Below are positions 23,734 to 32,747 of a DNA stretch of 64,000 nucleotides, in pieces. Numbering within the stretch: the first letter of the stretch is position 1; each line of letters opens with the position of its first letter. Below the pieces are notes generated by a model that did not search any database, was not told where the DNA came from, and saw nothing but the letters and a program-made list of their open reading frames with translations. This DNA comes from Kitasatospora mediocidica KCTC 9733 (GTDB taxonomy: Bacteria; Actinomycetota; Actinomycetes; Streptomycetales; Streptomycetaceae): assembly GCF_000744225.1 (NCBI RefSeq), contig NZ_JQLN01000003.1, positions 248,001 to 312,000 of the forward strand, given 5' to 3'. Position numbers and translations under genes: made by a program.

Positions 23734-24963
23734 TCAGAGCATCGAGGCGGCGGGCTTCACCATGCCGCGGGCGGTCTTGGAGTCCACGTATTCGCCGATC
23801 GCCGTCATGACCCACTCGCCGGAGAACTGCCGGACCAGCTTGCACATCACCACACCGGTGTGCGGCTCGGCGTTGGTCAGGTCGAAGCGCACCAGCTCCG
23901 CGCCGGTGCCCGCGTCGAGCAGCCGGCAGTAGGCGTCCTTGACCTCGGTGAACTTCTGGCCGGAGAAGGAGTTGACCACGAAGACCAGCCCGCAGACCTC
24001 GGCCGGCAGGCCGTCCAGGTGCACGGTGATCGACTCGTCGTCGCCGCTGCCGCCGCCGGTGAGGTTGTCGCCGCTGTGCTGGATCGAGCCGTTGAAGACC
24101 TGCAGCTTCATGAACCAGGCGGTCTCCAGGCGTTCGCGCTTGGCGTCGAACGCGATGCAGGAGGCGTCCAGGTCGACGTTGCGGCCGCGCCGGGCGGGCT
24201 CCCAGCCCAGGCCCATCCGCACCGAGGAGAGGAACGGGCGGCCGTTCTTCACCAGCGAGACCGAGCCGCCCTTGACCAGCGAGACCCGGCCCTTGTCGAG
24301 GGTGATCTTCGGCGGACCGCCCGCGGGCTGGGCCGGCGGGGCAACGGGCGCCGGGGGCGCAGGGGGTGCCGGAGGCGTCGAGGGGGCCGGCGGGGCGTAG
24401 GCGGGCATCGGCGGGACAGCGGCGGCCGAACCGGCGGGAGCCGCCGCCGCAGCGGCGGGCTCGTCGACCGAGACGCCGAAGTCGGTGGCGATGCCCGCGA
24501 GACCGTCGGCGTAGCCCTGGCCGACCGCGCGCACCTTCCACTCCGCGCCGCGCCGGTAGATCTCGACGACCACCAGCGCCGTCTCGCGGGTCAGCTTGGG
24601 CGGGGTGAAGGTGACCAGCACCTGGCCGCTCTCGGCGTCCCGGACGGTCGCGGTGGGCTCGGTGCCGGCGAAGGTGGCGCCCTGCTCGTCCAGGCTGGCG
24701 GTCACCACGATCTTCGCGATGTCCGCGGGGACCGCCCAGGTGTCCACGACGATCGCGTCGGGGGAGCCGCCGGCGGCGGGCCGGTGGGTGACGCCGGGGC
24801 CCTGCGGCGCGTTGAAGAAGACGAAGTCGGCGTCCGAACGGACCTTGCCCGCCGGGGTGAGCAGCAGGCCCGACACGTCCAGCGGTTTGGGAGCCGTCAC
24901 CTCGACGGTCACCCGGGCGGCGGTGAGCGGGGCGTTGCCACCCTGGGTCAGGGCCGTGGTCAC
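23734..24963 (-). CDS. Tandem TerD-domain protein (tellurium/stress response), 409 aa
   Basis: Two TerD-type domains are joined by a Pro/Ala linker. The first (about residues 1-165: DADFVFFNAPQGPGV, VVVEIYRRGAEWKVRAVGQG) and the second (about 205-400: RMGLGWEPARRGRNVDLDAS, GDDESITVHLDG, VEVKDAYCRLLD-like end) each keep the acidic calcium-binding residues of the family, for example DLDAS and GSGDDES. TerD proteins are cytosolic calcium-binding proteins linked to tellurite and general stress responses. Start GTG 24963 has AGGAGG upstream. Most Streptomyces TerD proteins have one domain; this double form with a long linker is the larger class. No other ter genes are nearby. Confidence 0.9.
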   Translation of the reverse strand: MTTALTQGGNAPLTAARVTVEVTAPKPLDVSGLLLTPAGKVRSDADFVFFNAPQGPGVTHRPAAGGSPDAIVVDTWAVPADIAKIVVTASLDEQGATFAGTEPTATVRDAESGQVLVTFTPPKLTRETALVVVEIYRRGAEWKVRAVGQGYADGLAGIATDFGVSVDEPAAAAAAPAGSAAAVPPMPAYAPPAPSTPPAPPAPPAPVAPPAQPAGGPPKITLDKGRVSLVKGGSVSLVKNGRPFLSSVRMGLGWEPARRGRNVDLDASCIAFDAKRERLETAWFMKLQVFNGSIQHSGDNLTGGGSGDDESITVHLDGLPAEVCGLVFVVNSFSGQKFTEVKDAYCRLLDAGTGAELVRFDLTNAEPHTGVVMCKLVRQFSGEWVMTAIGEYVDSKTARGMVKPAASML

Positions 24964-25041
24964 GGTGTCCTCCTCAACTGGGCGGCACGGATGTACGACG
25001 CCCACCCTATCCGTGAGCACCCGGATGAGGAGTCAGCCGGG

Positions 25042-26203
<1,162 letters not shown>

Positions 26204-26577
26204 GGGGGCACCCTCCCGGTGGACCACCGGACTCCCTTCCTGCGTGACTGCCGCTGTGCCACTGCCCGGCCGGACGGGTCGGACCCGGTGCGTCGGCGCC
26301 CCCGCGCGCACACCGGTATCGGCAGGGGCACGAGAGTACCAGCGGTGAGCCGGGAAGTGACCAGGGTGGCCGAAAGCCGATCAACGGCCGGCGGCCGGAC
26401 CAATCGCGCCGACCGCCTGACGTGGCACCAGAGTTGACGTACCGTCTGATGCTACGGGGTAGGCGGGGGGTCTGCCGGGCGCGGAGCGGCGCCACGTTGC
26501 AACCCCGTGCAACCTTTGCGGCCCCGGCGGCGGCGGAGCACGCTGGCCCGGTCCCGCCTCCCCCCGGAGAATCTGCC
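26204..26577. other. Divergent intergenic region, 374 bp
   Basis: This lies between the frameshifted membrane protein gene (leftward) and the SsgA-like gene (rightward). A TTGACG hexamer at 26434-26439 is the only promoter-like element I can point to, without a convincing -10 partner. No stable hairpin or coding frame is evident. Confidence 0.4.
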
Positions 26578-27078
26578 ATGCCGCGCGATCCACTGTCCGC
26601 CAGTCCCCATGCCCCGCACCCGGTCACGCCCGGTGCGTCGTCCGCACTGCCGTCGCGCCGAGCCGCCTCGGTGGAAGACGTCCTGACCCTGCGTATCGCC
26701 CTCGGGCGCGACAAGGTGGGCACCGTGCCCACCCGGTTCCGCTACGAGCCGCAGCGGCCCTACGAAGTCCTGGTCACCTTCCACCTCGGCCGCCCCGACG
26801 AGGTGGACTGGGTGTTCTCCCGGGAGTTGCTCCGCGAGGGCCTGCGCGGCCTGACCGGGCACGGCGACGTCCGGCTCTGGCCGGCGCACTGCCCGTGCCA
26901 CGGCGCCACACTGCACCTGGCGCTGGAGTCCCCGTACGGCAGCGCCCTGTTGGAGGCGTCCGCGCCGAGGATCAGGGACTGGCTGGACCGCACCTACGCG
27001 GAGGTCCCGGAGGGGACCGAACCGGACTGCGGGCCGACCGACGCGCAGCTGTCGCAGTTCCTCTTCGGCGACTTCTGA
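26578..27078 (+). CDS. SsgA-like sporulation/cell-division regulator (SALP), 166 aa
   Basis: The start ATG at 26578 has GGAG about 10 bases upstream. The sequence follows the SsgA-like protein pattern: PTRFRYEPQRPYEVLVTFHL, then VDWVFSRELLREGLRG, GHGDVRLWPA and LALESPYGSALLEASAPRIRDWLDRT, corresponding to the whirly-like core of these proteins. SALPs occur only in morphologically complex actinomycetes, where they recruit the cell-division and peptidoglycan machinery during sporulation. Which paralogue this is (SsgA to SsgG) cannot be decided; the N-terminal extension of about 30 residues is longer than usual. Confidence 0.9.
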   Translation: MPRDPLSASPHAPHPVTPGASSALPSRRAASVEDVLTLRIALGRDKVGTVPTRFRYEPQRPYEVLVTFHLGRPDEVDWVFSRELLREGLRGLTGHGDVRLWPAHCPCHGATLHLALESPYGSALLEASAPRIRDWLDRTYAEVPEGTEPDCGPTDAQLSQFLFGDF

Positions 27079-27114
27079 CCCGGCGACTTCCGACACCTCG
27101 GGTGCCGGTGGGCC

Positions 27115-28527
27115 TCAGGCGGTCAGCGCGTCGTCCGGCTGTCTGCGCGGGCCGGGGACGGCCCGGTCCGGCGCGTCCCCGGAGCTGGCCGTGCCCATCG
27201 CGCGGCAGCCGGGCAGCAGTGCAGCTCCGCTGTCCAGCAGGGCCCGCAGGCGCCTGATGCCGGGCGCCGAGGAGGACGGCAGCAGCTGGTACGAGTCGGC
27301 CGGCCCGACCACCTCGACCTGCACCGACCCGGCGAACCGGTACGGCCGGTGCTCCAGCAGGCCGCCCAGGTAGCGCCGCAGCCGGGAGAGTTCGGCGCGC
27401 ACGGTGACCGTCCGGGTGGCCTCGCCGAACAGACCCTCCGCCAGCTCGGCGGCGGTCCGGCCGGGCCGGTGGGTGGCCAGCAGCAGGAGCAGCTCGGCGT
27501 GCCGGGGGCTGAGCGCGTGCGACCAACTGCCCGCGCTGCCACGCACGAAGAGCTCGGGCCGGTCCGAGCGGCTGAGGTCGAGCACCAGCCGCGCGCCCTC
27601 GGACTGCTCGCTGACCGCCTCGGGGGAGCCGGTCAGCGGGCGCACCAGCCAGCCGTCGGCCAGCGGTTCGACGGCGCACTCGCCGAGTGAGGGCAGCCAG
27701 TGCACCGGGGCCGAGCCCCAGCCGTCGGTGGGCAGCCGCAGCCGGTTGACCGGCGGCAGGCCCGCGGTGGCGGCGGTCCAGCCGTCCCGGTCCACCACCA
27801 GGGCCGGGCTCGGGGACTGCGCGAGCACGGGCGCGGCGACCGTCCGCAGCCGGTGCAGCGACTCCAACTGGCCGGCCCGCAGCTCGGTCTCGGCCAGCCG
27901 GGCGGCCGTCACGGCCAGCGCCAGCAGCTGCGGGTGGACGCCGCGGGCCGGGCCGCTGAGGTCGACCACGCCGGCCAGCCGGCCGGTGCGCGGGTCGCGG
28001 ACGGGGGCGGAGACGCAGGTCCAGCCGTGCTGGTTGCGCACGTAGTGCTCGGCGGAGTGCACCCGCAGCGGCCGGCCGGTGCGCAGCGCGGTGCCGATGC
28101 CGTTGGTGCCGACCGACTCCTCGCCCCAGCGGCCGCCGGTCATGAAGCCGATCAGGTCGGCGCTGCGGCGCAGTTGGCGCGGGCCCTCGTGCCAGAGCAC
28201 GTCGCCCTGCGAGTCGGCCACGGCGAGGATCAGCGGCAGGTCGGTGGTCGGGTCGAGCAGCGTGCTGCGCAGCGTCGGGAGCACCGCGTCCAGTCCGCTG
28301 GAGCGGCGCCGGTGTTCGACCTCGGCGGTGCTCAGGTGCTCGGCGGTGCGGCCGTGTTCGGGGTCCAGGCCGAGCCGGCGCACCCGCTCCCAGGAGTCGC
28401 CGATCTCGGGGCGCGGCGCCTGGCGGGGGATGTTCCCGGTGACGGCCTGCTCGTGCGCCCGGGTCAGCTGCTCGGTGGCCTCGCGCGAGACCTCGCCGGT
28501 CCGGCCCAGGTGTGCGGAGTCCCGCAT
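27115..28527 (-). CDS. GAF-domain transcriptional regulator, 470 aa
   Basis: ATG at 28527 has GAGGGGAG seven bases upstream. The first 240 residues resemble the sensor part of AcoR-type activators: SWERVRRLGLDPEHG, the GAF segment with VGTNGIGTALRTGRPLRVHS and EHYVRNQHGWTCVSAPVRDP, which is diagnostic. The sigma-54 AAA+ domain of AcoR is absent, as expected in Streptomyces; instead the C-terminal half ends in a winged-helix-like region (HALSPRHAELLLLLATHRPG, TVRAELSRLRRYLGGLL) that probably binds DNA. Such regulators usually control aldehyde or alcohol dehydrogenase genes in response to small metabolites, but none is adjacent here. Confidence 0.85.
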   Translation of the reverse strand: MRDSAHLGRTGEVSREATEQLTRAHEQAVTGNIPRQAPRPEIGDSWERVRRLGLDPEHGRTAEHLSTAEVEHRRRSSGLDAVLPTLRSTLLDPTTDLPLILAVADSQGDVLWHEGPRQLRRSADLIGFMTGGRWGEESVGTNGIGTALRTGRPLRVHSAEHYVRNQHGWTCVSAPVRDPRTGRLAGVVDLSGPARGVHPQLLALAVTAARLAETELRAGQLESLHRLRTVAAPVLAQSPSPALVVDRDGWTAATAGLPPVNRLRLPTDGWGSAPVHWLPSLGECAVEPLADGWLVRPLTGSPEAVSEQSEGARLVLDLSRSDRPELFVRGSAGSWSHALSPRHAELLLLLATHRPGRTAAELAEGLFGEATRTVTVRAELSRLRRYLGGLLEHRPYRFAGSVQVEVVGPADSYQLLPSSSAPGIRRLRALLDSGAALLPGCRAMGTASSGDAPDRAVPGPRRQPDDALTA

Positions 28528-28712
28528 CGTGTGCTCCCCTCGCCGCAGTCCGGTCCCGCTCGGCCGGGGCAGGGCCGCGCGACCCTGTCGCCCACAGCGT
28601 ACGGGTGCTCGTGAGCGGCCGGGCGGGCGATCCTCGCACGGGTGCCGTGCCCGTCGCGCGGGTTCTGCCGGACCAGTTTCTGACGGTCCGTCGGGAAATG
28701 CCCGCTCGCGGG

Positions 28713-29654
28713 TCAGTCGAGCGGCGGCAGTTGGTCCGCGCGCGGTGCTTCGGCGCCGGCTACGGCGCAGGTCAGGGCCGCTACATTGGCTGCGAACCGA
28801 CAGGCCTCGGCGACCTGTTCGAGGGTCAGGCCGGTCAGCCGGCCGCCCAGTAGTCCGCGGTGTTCCAGGTGGTGCAGCAGCCCGCCGGTGAACGCGTCGC
28901 CGGCTCCCACCGTGTCGACGACCCGTGTACGAACGGATGGAATCCGCACCCGCGCGCCGTCCAGCGAGGCCAGTGCGCCGTCCTCGCCGAGGGTCAGCAC
29001 CACCAGCGGAACGCCCATCGCGTGCCATTCGTCGCAGGCCTGCTCGGGGTCCGTGCCGGGCCGCAGCAGGGCCAGGTCGTCCGAGGAGAGGCGCAGCACG
29101 TCGGCGAGTGCGCACCAGCGGGCGATCCGCTCCCGGTAGCGCTCGGGGGCGACCAGCAGCGGGCGGAGGTTGGGGTCGATCGAGACGGTGGCGTGCGCTC
29201 CGGCGCGGACCAGGAAGTCCTCCACCACCCGACCGCCCGGGGCGCGCACCAGGGCGAGTGAGCCGGTGTGCACGGCGCTCGTCCCGCTGAGGTCGACCGC
29301 CGCGAGCTCCGAGCGTTGCCACTGCCAGTCGGCGGTGCCCTCGGCGTGGAAGGAGTAGCCCGCCCGGCCCTGCGGGTCCAGCGCGGCGATCGCCAGGGTG
29401 GACGGCTCGGCGGCCGCCACGCAGTCGGCGAGGTCGACCCCGGCGGCGGTCAGCCGCTCGCGGAAGAGCGCGCCGAACGGGTCGGCCGAGAGCCGCGCGA
29501 GCAGCCGGGTGCGGGTGCCGAGCCGGGCCAGTGCGGTGGCGGTGTTGGCCGGGCCGCCGCCCGGAAGCACCCGCAGGCCCAGGGCCTGTTCGCCGGGCAC
29601 GCTCGGCTGCACGAAGGCGTCGGCGACACACTCGCCGAGCACGGTGATGCTCAA
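28713..29654 (-). CDS. PfkB-family carbohydrate kinase (fructokinase-like), 313 aa
   Basis: A cytosolic ribokinase/fructokinase-fold enzyme that transfers phosphate from ATP to a sugar hydroxyl. Signature 1 is at about residues 29-40 (VLPGGGPANTAT) and signature 2 at about residues 247-257 (DTVGAGDAFTGG), where the Asp is the catalytic base and GAGD forms the anion hole. Overall sequence is closest to the fructokinase branch, but substrate cannot be fixed. Start TTG 29654 has GGGGGA upstream. The gene is co-oriented with the GAF regulator gene but separated by 185 bp, and with the M56 gene 31 bp upstream. Confidence 0.88.
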   Translation of the reverse strand: MSITVLGECVADAFVQPSVPGEQALGLRVLPGGGPANTATALARLGTRTRLLARLSADPFGALFRERLTAAGVDLADCVAAAEPSTLAIAALDPQGRAGYSFHAEGTADWQWQRSELAAVDLSGTSAVHTGSLALVRAPGGRVVEDFLVRAGAHATVSIDPNLRPLLVAPERYRERIARWCALADVLRLSSDDLALLRPGTDPEQACDEWHAMGVPLVVLTLGEDGALASLDGARVRIPSVRTRVVDTVGAGDAFTGGLLHHLEHRGLLGGRLTGLTLEQVAEACRFAANVAALTCAVAGAEAPRADQLPPLD

Positions 29655-29685
29655 CAGTTCCCCCGGGACGGTAGGCGCGGGCTGG

Positions 29686-30714
29686 TCAGTGCCGAGGTTC
29701 GGCGTGCTCCGCGGAGGCCTGGGCGGTCTCCACCGAGCGGTGCAGATCGGTGGTGGCGTCCAAGGTAGCGGCCGTGCTGACGGCCAGGCAGGCGGCCAGT
29801 GCGACGGCCGCCGCGGCCCGCCGCCGTCCGCCGGTTCGCGGGTGCGGCGAGAGCAGGGCGGCGACCCGGCGTGGCACCGGACCGGCCGCGGCGGCCGGGG
29901 CCAGCGACGGGCGGGAGGGGCGCGGGGCGCGGGCGGCGGCCAGCGCGGCCCGGCCGACCGCGCGGGCGGTCACCGCCCGGTCGCCGACGGCGCGGGCCGC
30001 GCACTCGTCGGCCCAGCGTTCCAGGTGGAAGCCGAGCGGGGTGCGCAGTTGGCGCAGCGCCGGGTGGATCACCGCGGCGTAGGCGGCGGCGGCCAGGAAG
30101 AGGTGGTGGCGGCAGGCCAGGTGGGCCCGCTCGTGGGCCAGCAGCGCGGCTCGTTCGGGGGCCGGCAGGGCGCGCAGCATCCCGGCGGTGACGACGATCC
30201 GGCCCGGGCGGCCGGGCAGCGCGTAGGCGTCGGCGCGGTCGTCGTCCAGGACGGCGAGGGGGTGCTCGTCCAGCGCGACGAGTTCGCGCAGGGCGCGGCG
30301 GAGCTGGGCGCGCAGCGGGAGCCGGGGGGCGCGGGCGGGCTCGGTGCTTCCGTCTCCGTCGACCGCCGCGCGGGCCTGGCGCAGTTCGCCGGCCTGGAGG
30401 CGCGCGGTACGCAGCGCCAGGGCGGCGGCGGCCAGCAGGGCGGCGGCGGCCGGGCCGGCCAGCAGCTCGGCGGCCGGCGAGGCGTGGCTGAGCCAGGGCA
30501 GCGAGAGGTGCCCGAGGGCGGCGACCACGGGGACCCGCAGCAGGCCGGCGACCGCGAGCAGGCCCAGCGACACGGTGCTGGCGGCGGCCATCGTCACGGT
30601 CGTGGTGGCGAGGACCCAGGCGGCCGCGCGCGGGTGCAGGGCTTCGGCCAGCCGGCGGGCGGCGGGTGCGGCGAGGAAGGGGACCAGGAACGGGGCCCAG
30701 ACGGCGAACATCAC
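29686..30714 (-). CDS. M56-family membrane metallopeptidase (BlaR1-like, no sensor domain), 342 aa
   Basis: An integral membrane zinc protease with about four or five membrane helices. The zinc-binding motif HExxH is present as LLAHERAHLACRHH near residue 195, followed by a Glu ligand candidate in FHLERWADECAA. The extracellular beta-lactam-binding domain of BlaR1/MecR1 is missing, as in most actinomycete members. The start (GTG 30714, or ATG 30711) overlaps the stop of the BlaI-type repressor gene, so the pair is coupled. By analogy with BlaR1, it may cleave or inactivate the repressor when an envelope signal is sensed. Confidence 0.88.
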   Translation of the reverse strand: MMFAVWAPFLVPFLAAPAARRLAEALHPRAAAWVLATTTVTMAAASTVSLGLLAVAGLLRVPVVAALGHLSLPWLSHASPAAELLAGPAAAALLAAAALALRTARLQAGELRQARAAVDGDGSTEPARAPRLPLRAQLRRALRELVALDEHPLAVLDDDRADAYALPGRPGRIVVTAGMLRALPAPERAALLAHERAHLACRHHLFLAAAAYAAVIHPALRQLRTPLGFHLERWADECAARAVGDRAVTARAVGRAALAAARAPRPSRPSLAPAAAAGPVPRRVAALLSPHPRTGGRRRAAAAVALAACLAVSTAATLDATTDLHRSVETAQASAEHAEPRH

Positions 30715-31106
30715 GGACCGTTGACCTCCCGGCTGTCGGGGTGCTCGCCCAGCAGTTCGCGCAGCAGCCGTTCGTCGTCGTCCGAGAGGTCGGAGACGAA
30801 GCGGGCCAGCACGGTCGAGCGGTCCGACTCGCGGTCCAGCTCGGTGCGCATCCGGCGGGCGGCGAGGCCGGCCGGGTCCCGCACGGTCGGGGTGTAGGCG
30901 TAGGCCCGGCCGGCCCGGGTCCGCGCGACGGTTCCCTTGTCGTGCAGGCGGGCCAGGATCGTGGCGATCGTGGTGCGGGCCAGGTCGCCGCCGAGGGCGA
31001 GCTGGACGCCCTGGGGTGTGAGCGGCTGGTGGGCGGCCCAGAGCGCGGCGAGGACCTGGGCCTCGAGCTCTCCGGACGGGCGACGCGCGGCGGGCACTTC
31101 TTGCAT
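30711..31106 (-). CDS. BlaI/MecI/CopY family repressor, 131 aa
   Basis: A typical BlaI-type protein: the N-terminal winged helix (SGELEAQVLAALWAAHQPLT, GDLARTTIATILARLHDKGT, RAGRAYAYTPT) and a C-terminal dimerisation part (VLARFVSDLSDDDERLLREL). This family dimerises on TACA-N4-TGTA-like dyads, and two such perfect dyads lie just upstream (31129-31165), so the gene is almost certainly autoregulated. Its stop overlaps the start of the M56 protease, the usual repressor/protease pair. The same dyads also lie before the divergent DedA gene. Confidence 0.93.
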   Translation of the reverse strand: MQEVPAARRPSGELEAQVLAALWAAHQPLTPQGVQLALGGDLARTTIATILARLHDKGTVARTRAGRAYAYTPTVRDPAGLAARRMRTELDRESDRSTVLARFVSDLSDDDERLLRELLGEHPDSREVNGP

Positions 31107-31128
31107 GTCGACGTGACCTCCAGTCGTC

Positions 31129-31165
31129 GTCTACAGTCGTGTAGACCGTCTACGTCACTGTAGAC
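31129..31165. promoter_or_regulatory. Two perfect dyads: BlaI-type operators
   Basis: GTCTACAGTCGTGTAGAC (31129-31146) and GTCTACGTCACTGTAGAC (31148-31165) are adjacent inverted repeats with arms GTCTAC/GTAGAC. Their centres are 19 bp apart. They lie between the divergent BlaI-type gene and the DedA gene and fit the known operator type of the family. Confidence 0.85.
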
Positions 31166-31202
31166 GGTCGGGGCGCCCTTCCGCAGGACCGCCTCCACCA
31201 GT

Positions 31203-31925
31203 ATGGGAGGTCCGCCAACCTTGCCCTCGTCCACCCTTCTCGCGACCCATCTCGCGACCCACGAGCTCGCGGTCAACGTGCTCAGTGCCTCGTCGCTGCT
31301 CGCCGCCTTCGGTGCCCTGGGCATCGCGGTCGTCCTGTTCGCGGAGACCGGCCTGCTGGTCGGCTTCTTCCTGCCGGGCGACTCGCTGCTCTTCACCGCC
31401 GGGCTGCTCTGCGTCCCCGGCGCGACCAGCGGACCGCAGCTGCACCTGTGGCAGGTGATCCCGGCGGCCCTGGTCGGCGCGCTGGCCGGCGCCCAGGTCG
31501 GCTACGTGATCGGCGCGCGCGGCGGCCGTCCGCTGTTGCAGCGCTCGAAGCGCAAGAGCCTGCATCAGGGTGTCGAGCGGGCCGAGGAGCTGCTGGCCAA
31601 GTACGGCCACGGCAAGGCCATCGTGCTCGCCCGCTTCATCCCGGTGGTGCGCACCGTGCTCAACCCGCTGGCCGGCGTCCTGGAGGTGCCGGTGCGGACC
31701 TTCACGTTCTGGCAGGTGCTCGGCGGCACGCTCTGGTCGGTCGGCGTGGTGATGGCCGGCTACGTGCTCGGCTCGACCGTTCCCAGTATCGACACTTATT
31801 TGTTGCCGATCATTGGTCTGGTAGTAGTTGTCTCTGTGATCCCGATTGCTCTCGAATTGCTCCGCGCCCGCAAGGCGGCCCGCGCCGACCGCCACGACCG
31901 CCGGGGTGGCGGTGACGCCCGATGA
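31203..31925 (+). CDS. DedA/SNARE-associated family membrane protein, 240 aa
   Basis: Family motifs are clear: FAETGLLVGFFLPGDSLLFTAG at the re-entrant helix, GYVIGARGGRPLL, and ARFIPVVRTVLNPLAG with the essential Arg residues. Several helices follow, ending in VIPIALELLRARKAAR. DedA proteins are now linked to flipping of undecaprenyl phosphate or other phospholipids across the membrane. ATG 31203 has no ribosome-binding site; TTG 31221 in the same frame has GGGAGG upstream and may be the true start. The stop overlaps the PAP2 start (ATGA). The BlaI-type dyads lie 40-75 bases upstream. Confidence 0.9.
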   Translation: MGGPPTLPSSTLLATHLATHELAVNVLSASSLLAAFGALGIAVVLFAETGLLVGFFLPGDSLLFTAGLLCVPGATSGPQLHLWQVIPAALVGALAGAQVGYVIGARGGRPLLQRSKRKSLHQGVERAEELLAKYGHGKAIVLARFIPVVRTVLNPLAGVLEVPVRTFTFWQVLGGTLWSVGVVMAGYVLGSTVPSIDTYLLPIIGLVVVVSVIPIALELLRARKAARADRHDRRGGGDAR

Positions 31926-32566
31926 CGGCCCGCACGCTCCTCGCCTACGACGGCAGCGGCATCGACGGCGGCCTCTACACCACCGTCACGCACTGGGCCG
32001 CCGACGCGCCGAACTGGCTCGACCAGACCGTCAAGGCCTGGTCCAACGTGGGCCTGGGCCTCTTCGCGCTCTTCATGCTCTGGGCCTGGTGGCAGGCCAG
32101 GACGGCCGACTCGGTGGTGATGGCCCGGGTGCTGGCCTCGCCGCTGGTCGTGGTGGCCGCCTACCTGGTCAACTCGGTGCTCAAGAGCCTGGTCCACGAG
32201 GTCCGGCCCTGCCAGCAGATCGCCGGCAGTGTGTCGCTGGACCCCTGCCCGGCCGTCGGTGACTGGTCCTTCCCCAGCAACCACACGGTGATCGCCTTCT
32301 CGGCGGCGGTCGCGCTCTGGTTCGCCTACCGCCGGCTCGCCCAGGTCGCGCTGGTCGCCGCCGTGCTGATGGGGGCCTCCCGGGTCTGGGTGGGCGTGCA
32401 CTACCCGCACGACGTGCTGATCGGGATGCTGGTCGGCGTCCTGGTCGCGATCCCGCTGGCGATGGCCGCCGGGCGCGCCGCGCCGCTGGTCGAGCGGGCG
32501 CGGGGTGGGGCGCTGGGCCCGTTCCTGGGCGCCGGTCCGGCCGTCGCGGTGGCGCAGAGCCGCTGA
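31922..32566 (+). CDS. PAP2-family membrane phosphatase (undecaprenyl-pyrophosphatase-like), 214 aa
   Basis: An integral membrane lipid phosphatase with the three PAP2 motifs: KSLVHEVRP (K-x6-RP), FPSNHTV (PSGH variant with Asn), and SRVWVGVHYPHD (SR-x5-H-x3-D). Hydrophobic segments before and between the motifs give about five or six membrane helices, as in BcrC and other undecaprenyl-pyrophosphate phosphatases. It is translationally coupled to the DedA gene. Together the two could dephosphorylate and return the lipid carrier for cell-wall synthesis; the substrate is inferred. A strong hairpin follows the gene. Confidence 0.9.
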   Translation: MTARTLLAYDGSGIDGGLYTTVTHWAADAPNWLDQTVKAWSNVGLGLFALFMLWAWWQARTADSVVMARVLASPLVVVAAYLVNSVLKSLVHEVRPCQQIAGSVSLDPCPAVGDWSFPSNHTVIAFSAAVALWFAYRRLAQVALVAAVLMGASRVWVGVHYPHDVLIGMLVGVLVAIPLAMAAGRAAPLVERARGGALGPFLGAGPAVAVAQSR

Positions 32567-32594
32567 CCTGCCTGGCCTGCTTGGCCATCCGGTG

Positions 32595-32635
32595 CGAACC
32601 GGGTCGGTACCGCTGCGGCGGACCGGCCCGGTTCG
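32595..32635. terminator. Terminator hairpin after the DedA-PAP2 operon
   Basis: CGAACCGGGTCGGT (32595-32608) pairs with ACCGGCCCGGTTCG (32622-32635) with one mismatch, ending the DedA-PAP2 transcript before the phosphonate genes. Confidence 0.8.
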
Positions 32636-32660
32636 GTCGTTTCGGGGGCTCGTTGAGTCG

Positions 32661-32678
32661 ATGTTGTCTGTACAACTT
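32661..32678. promoter_or_regulatory. Phosphonate-regulon operator, site A
   Basis: ATGTTG-TCTGTA-CAACTT (32661-32678), or AAGTTG-TACAGA-CAACAT on the other strand, 70 bp before the FAD oxidoreductase gene. It matches sites at 56004, 62435 and 62561 (AAGTTG-N6-CAACTT), with one base changed in one arm. It is the probable binding site of the GntR protein at 56221-57036. Confidence 0.8.
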
Positions 32679-32747
32679 GGCGAGTGTTGGCCTGGACGTC
32701 GCTGTTCGGTCACCCGGCGGCAACCCTGGCCACGCAGCCTGGTCGCC

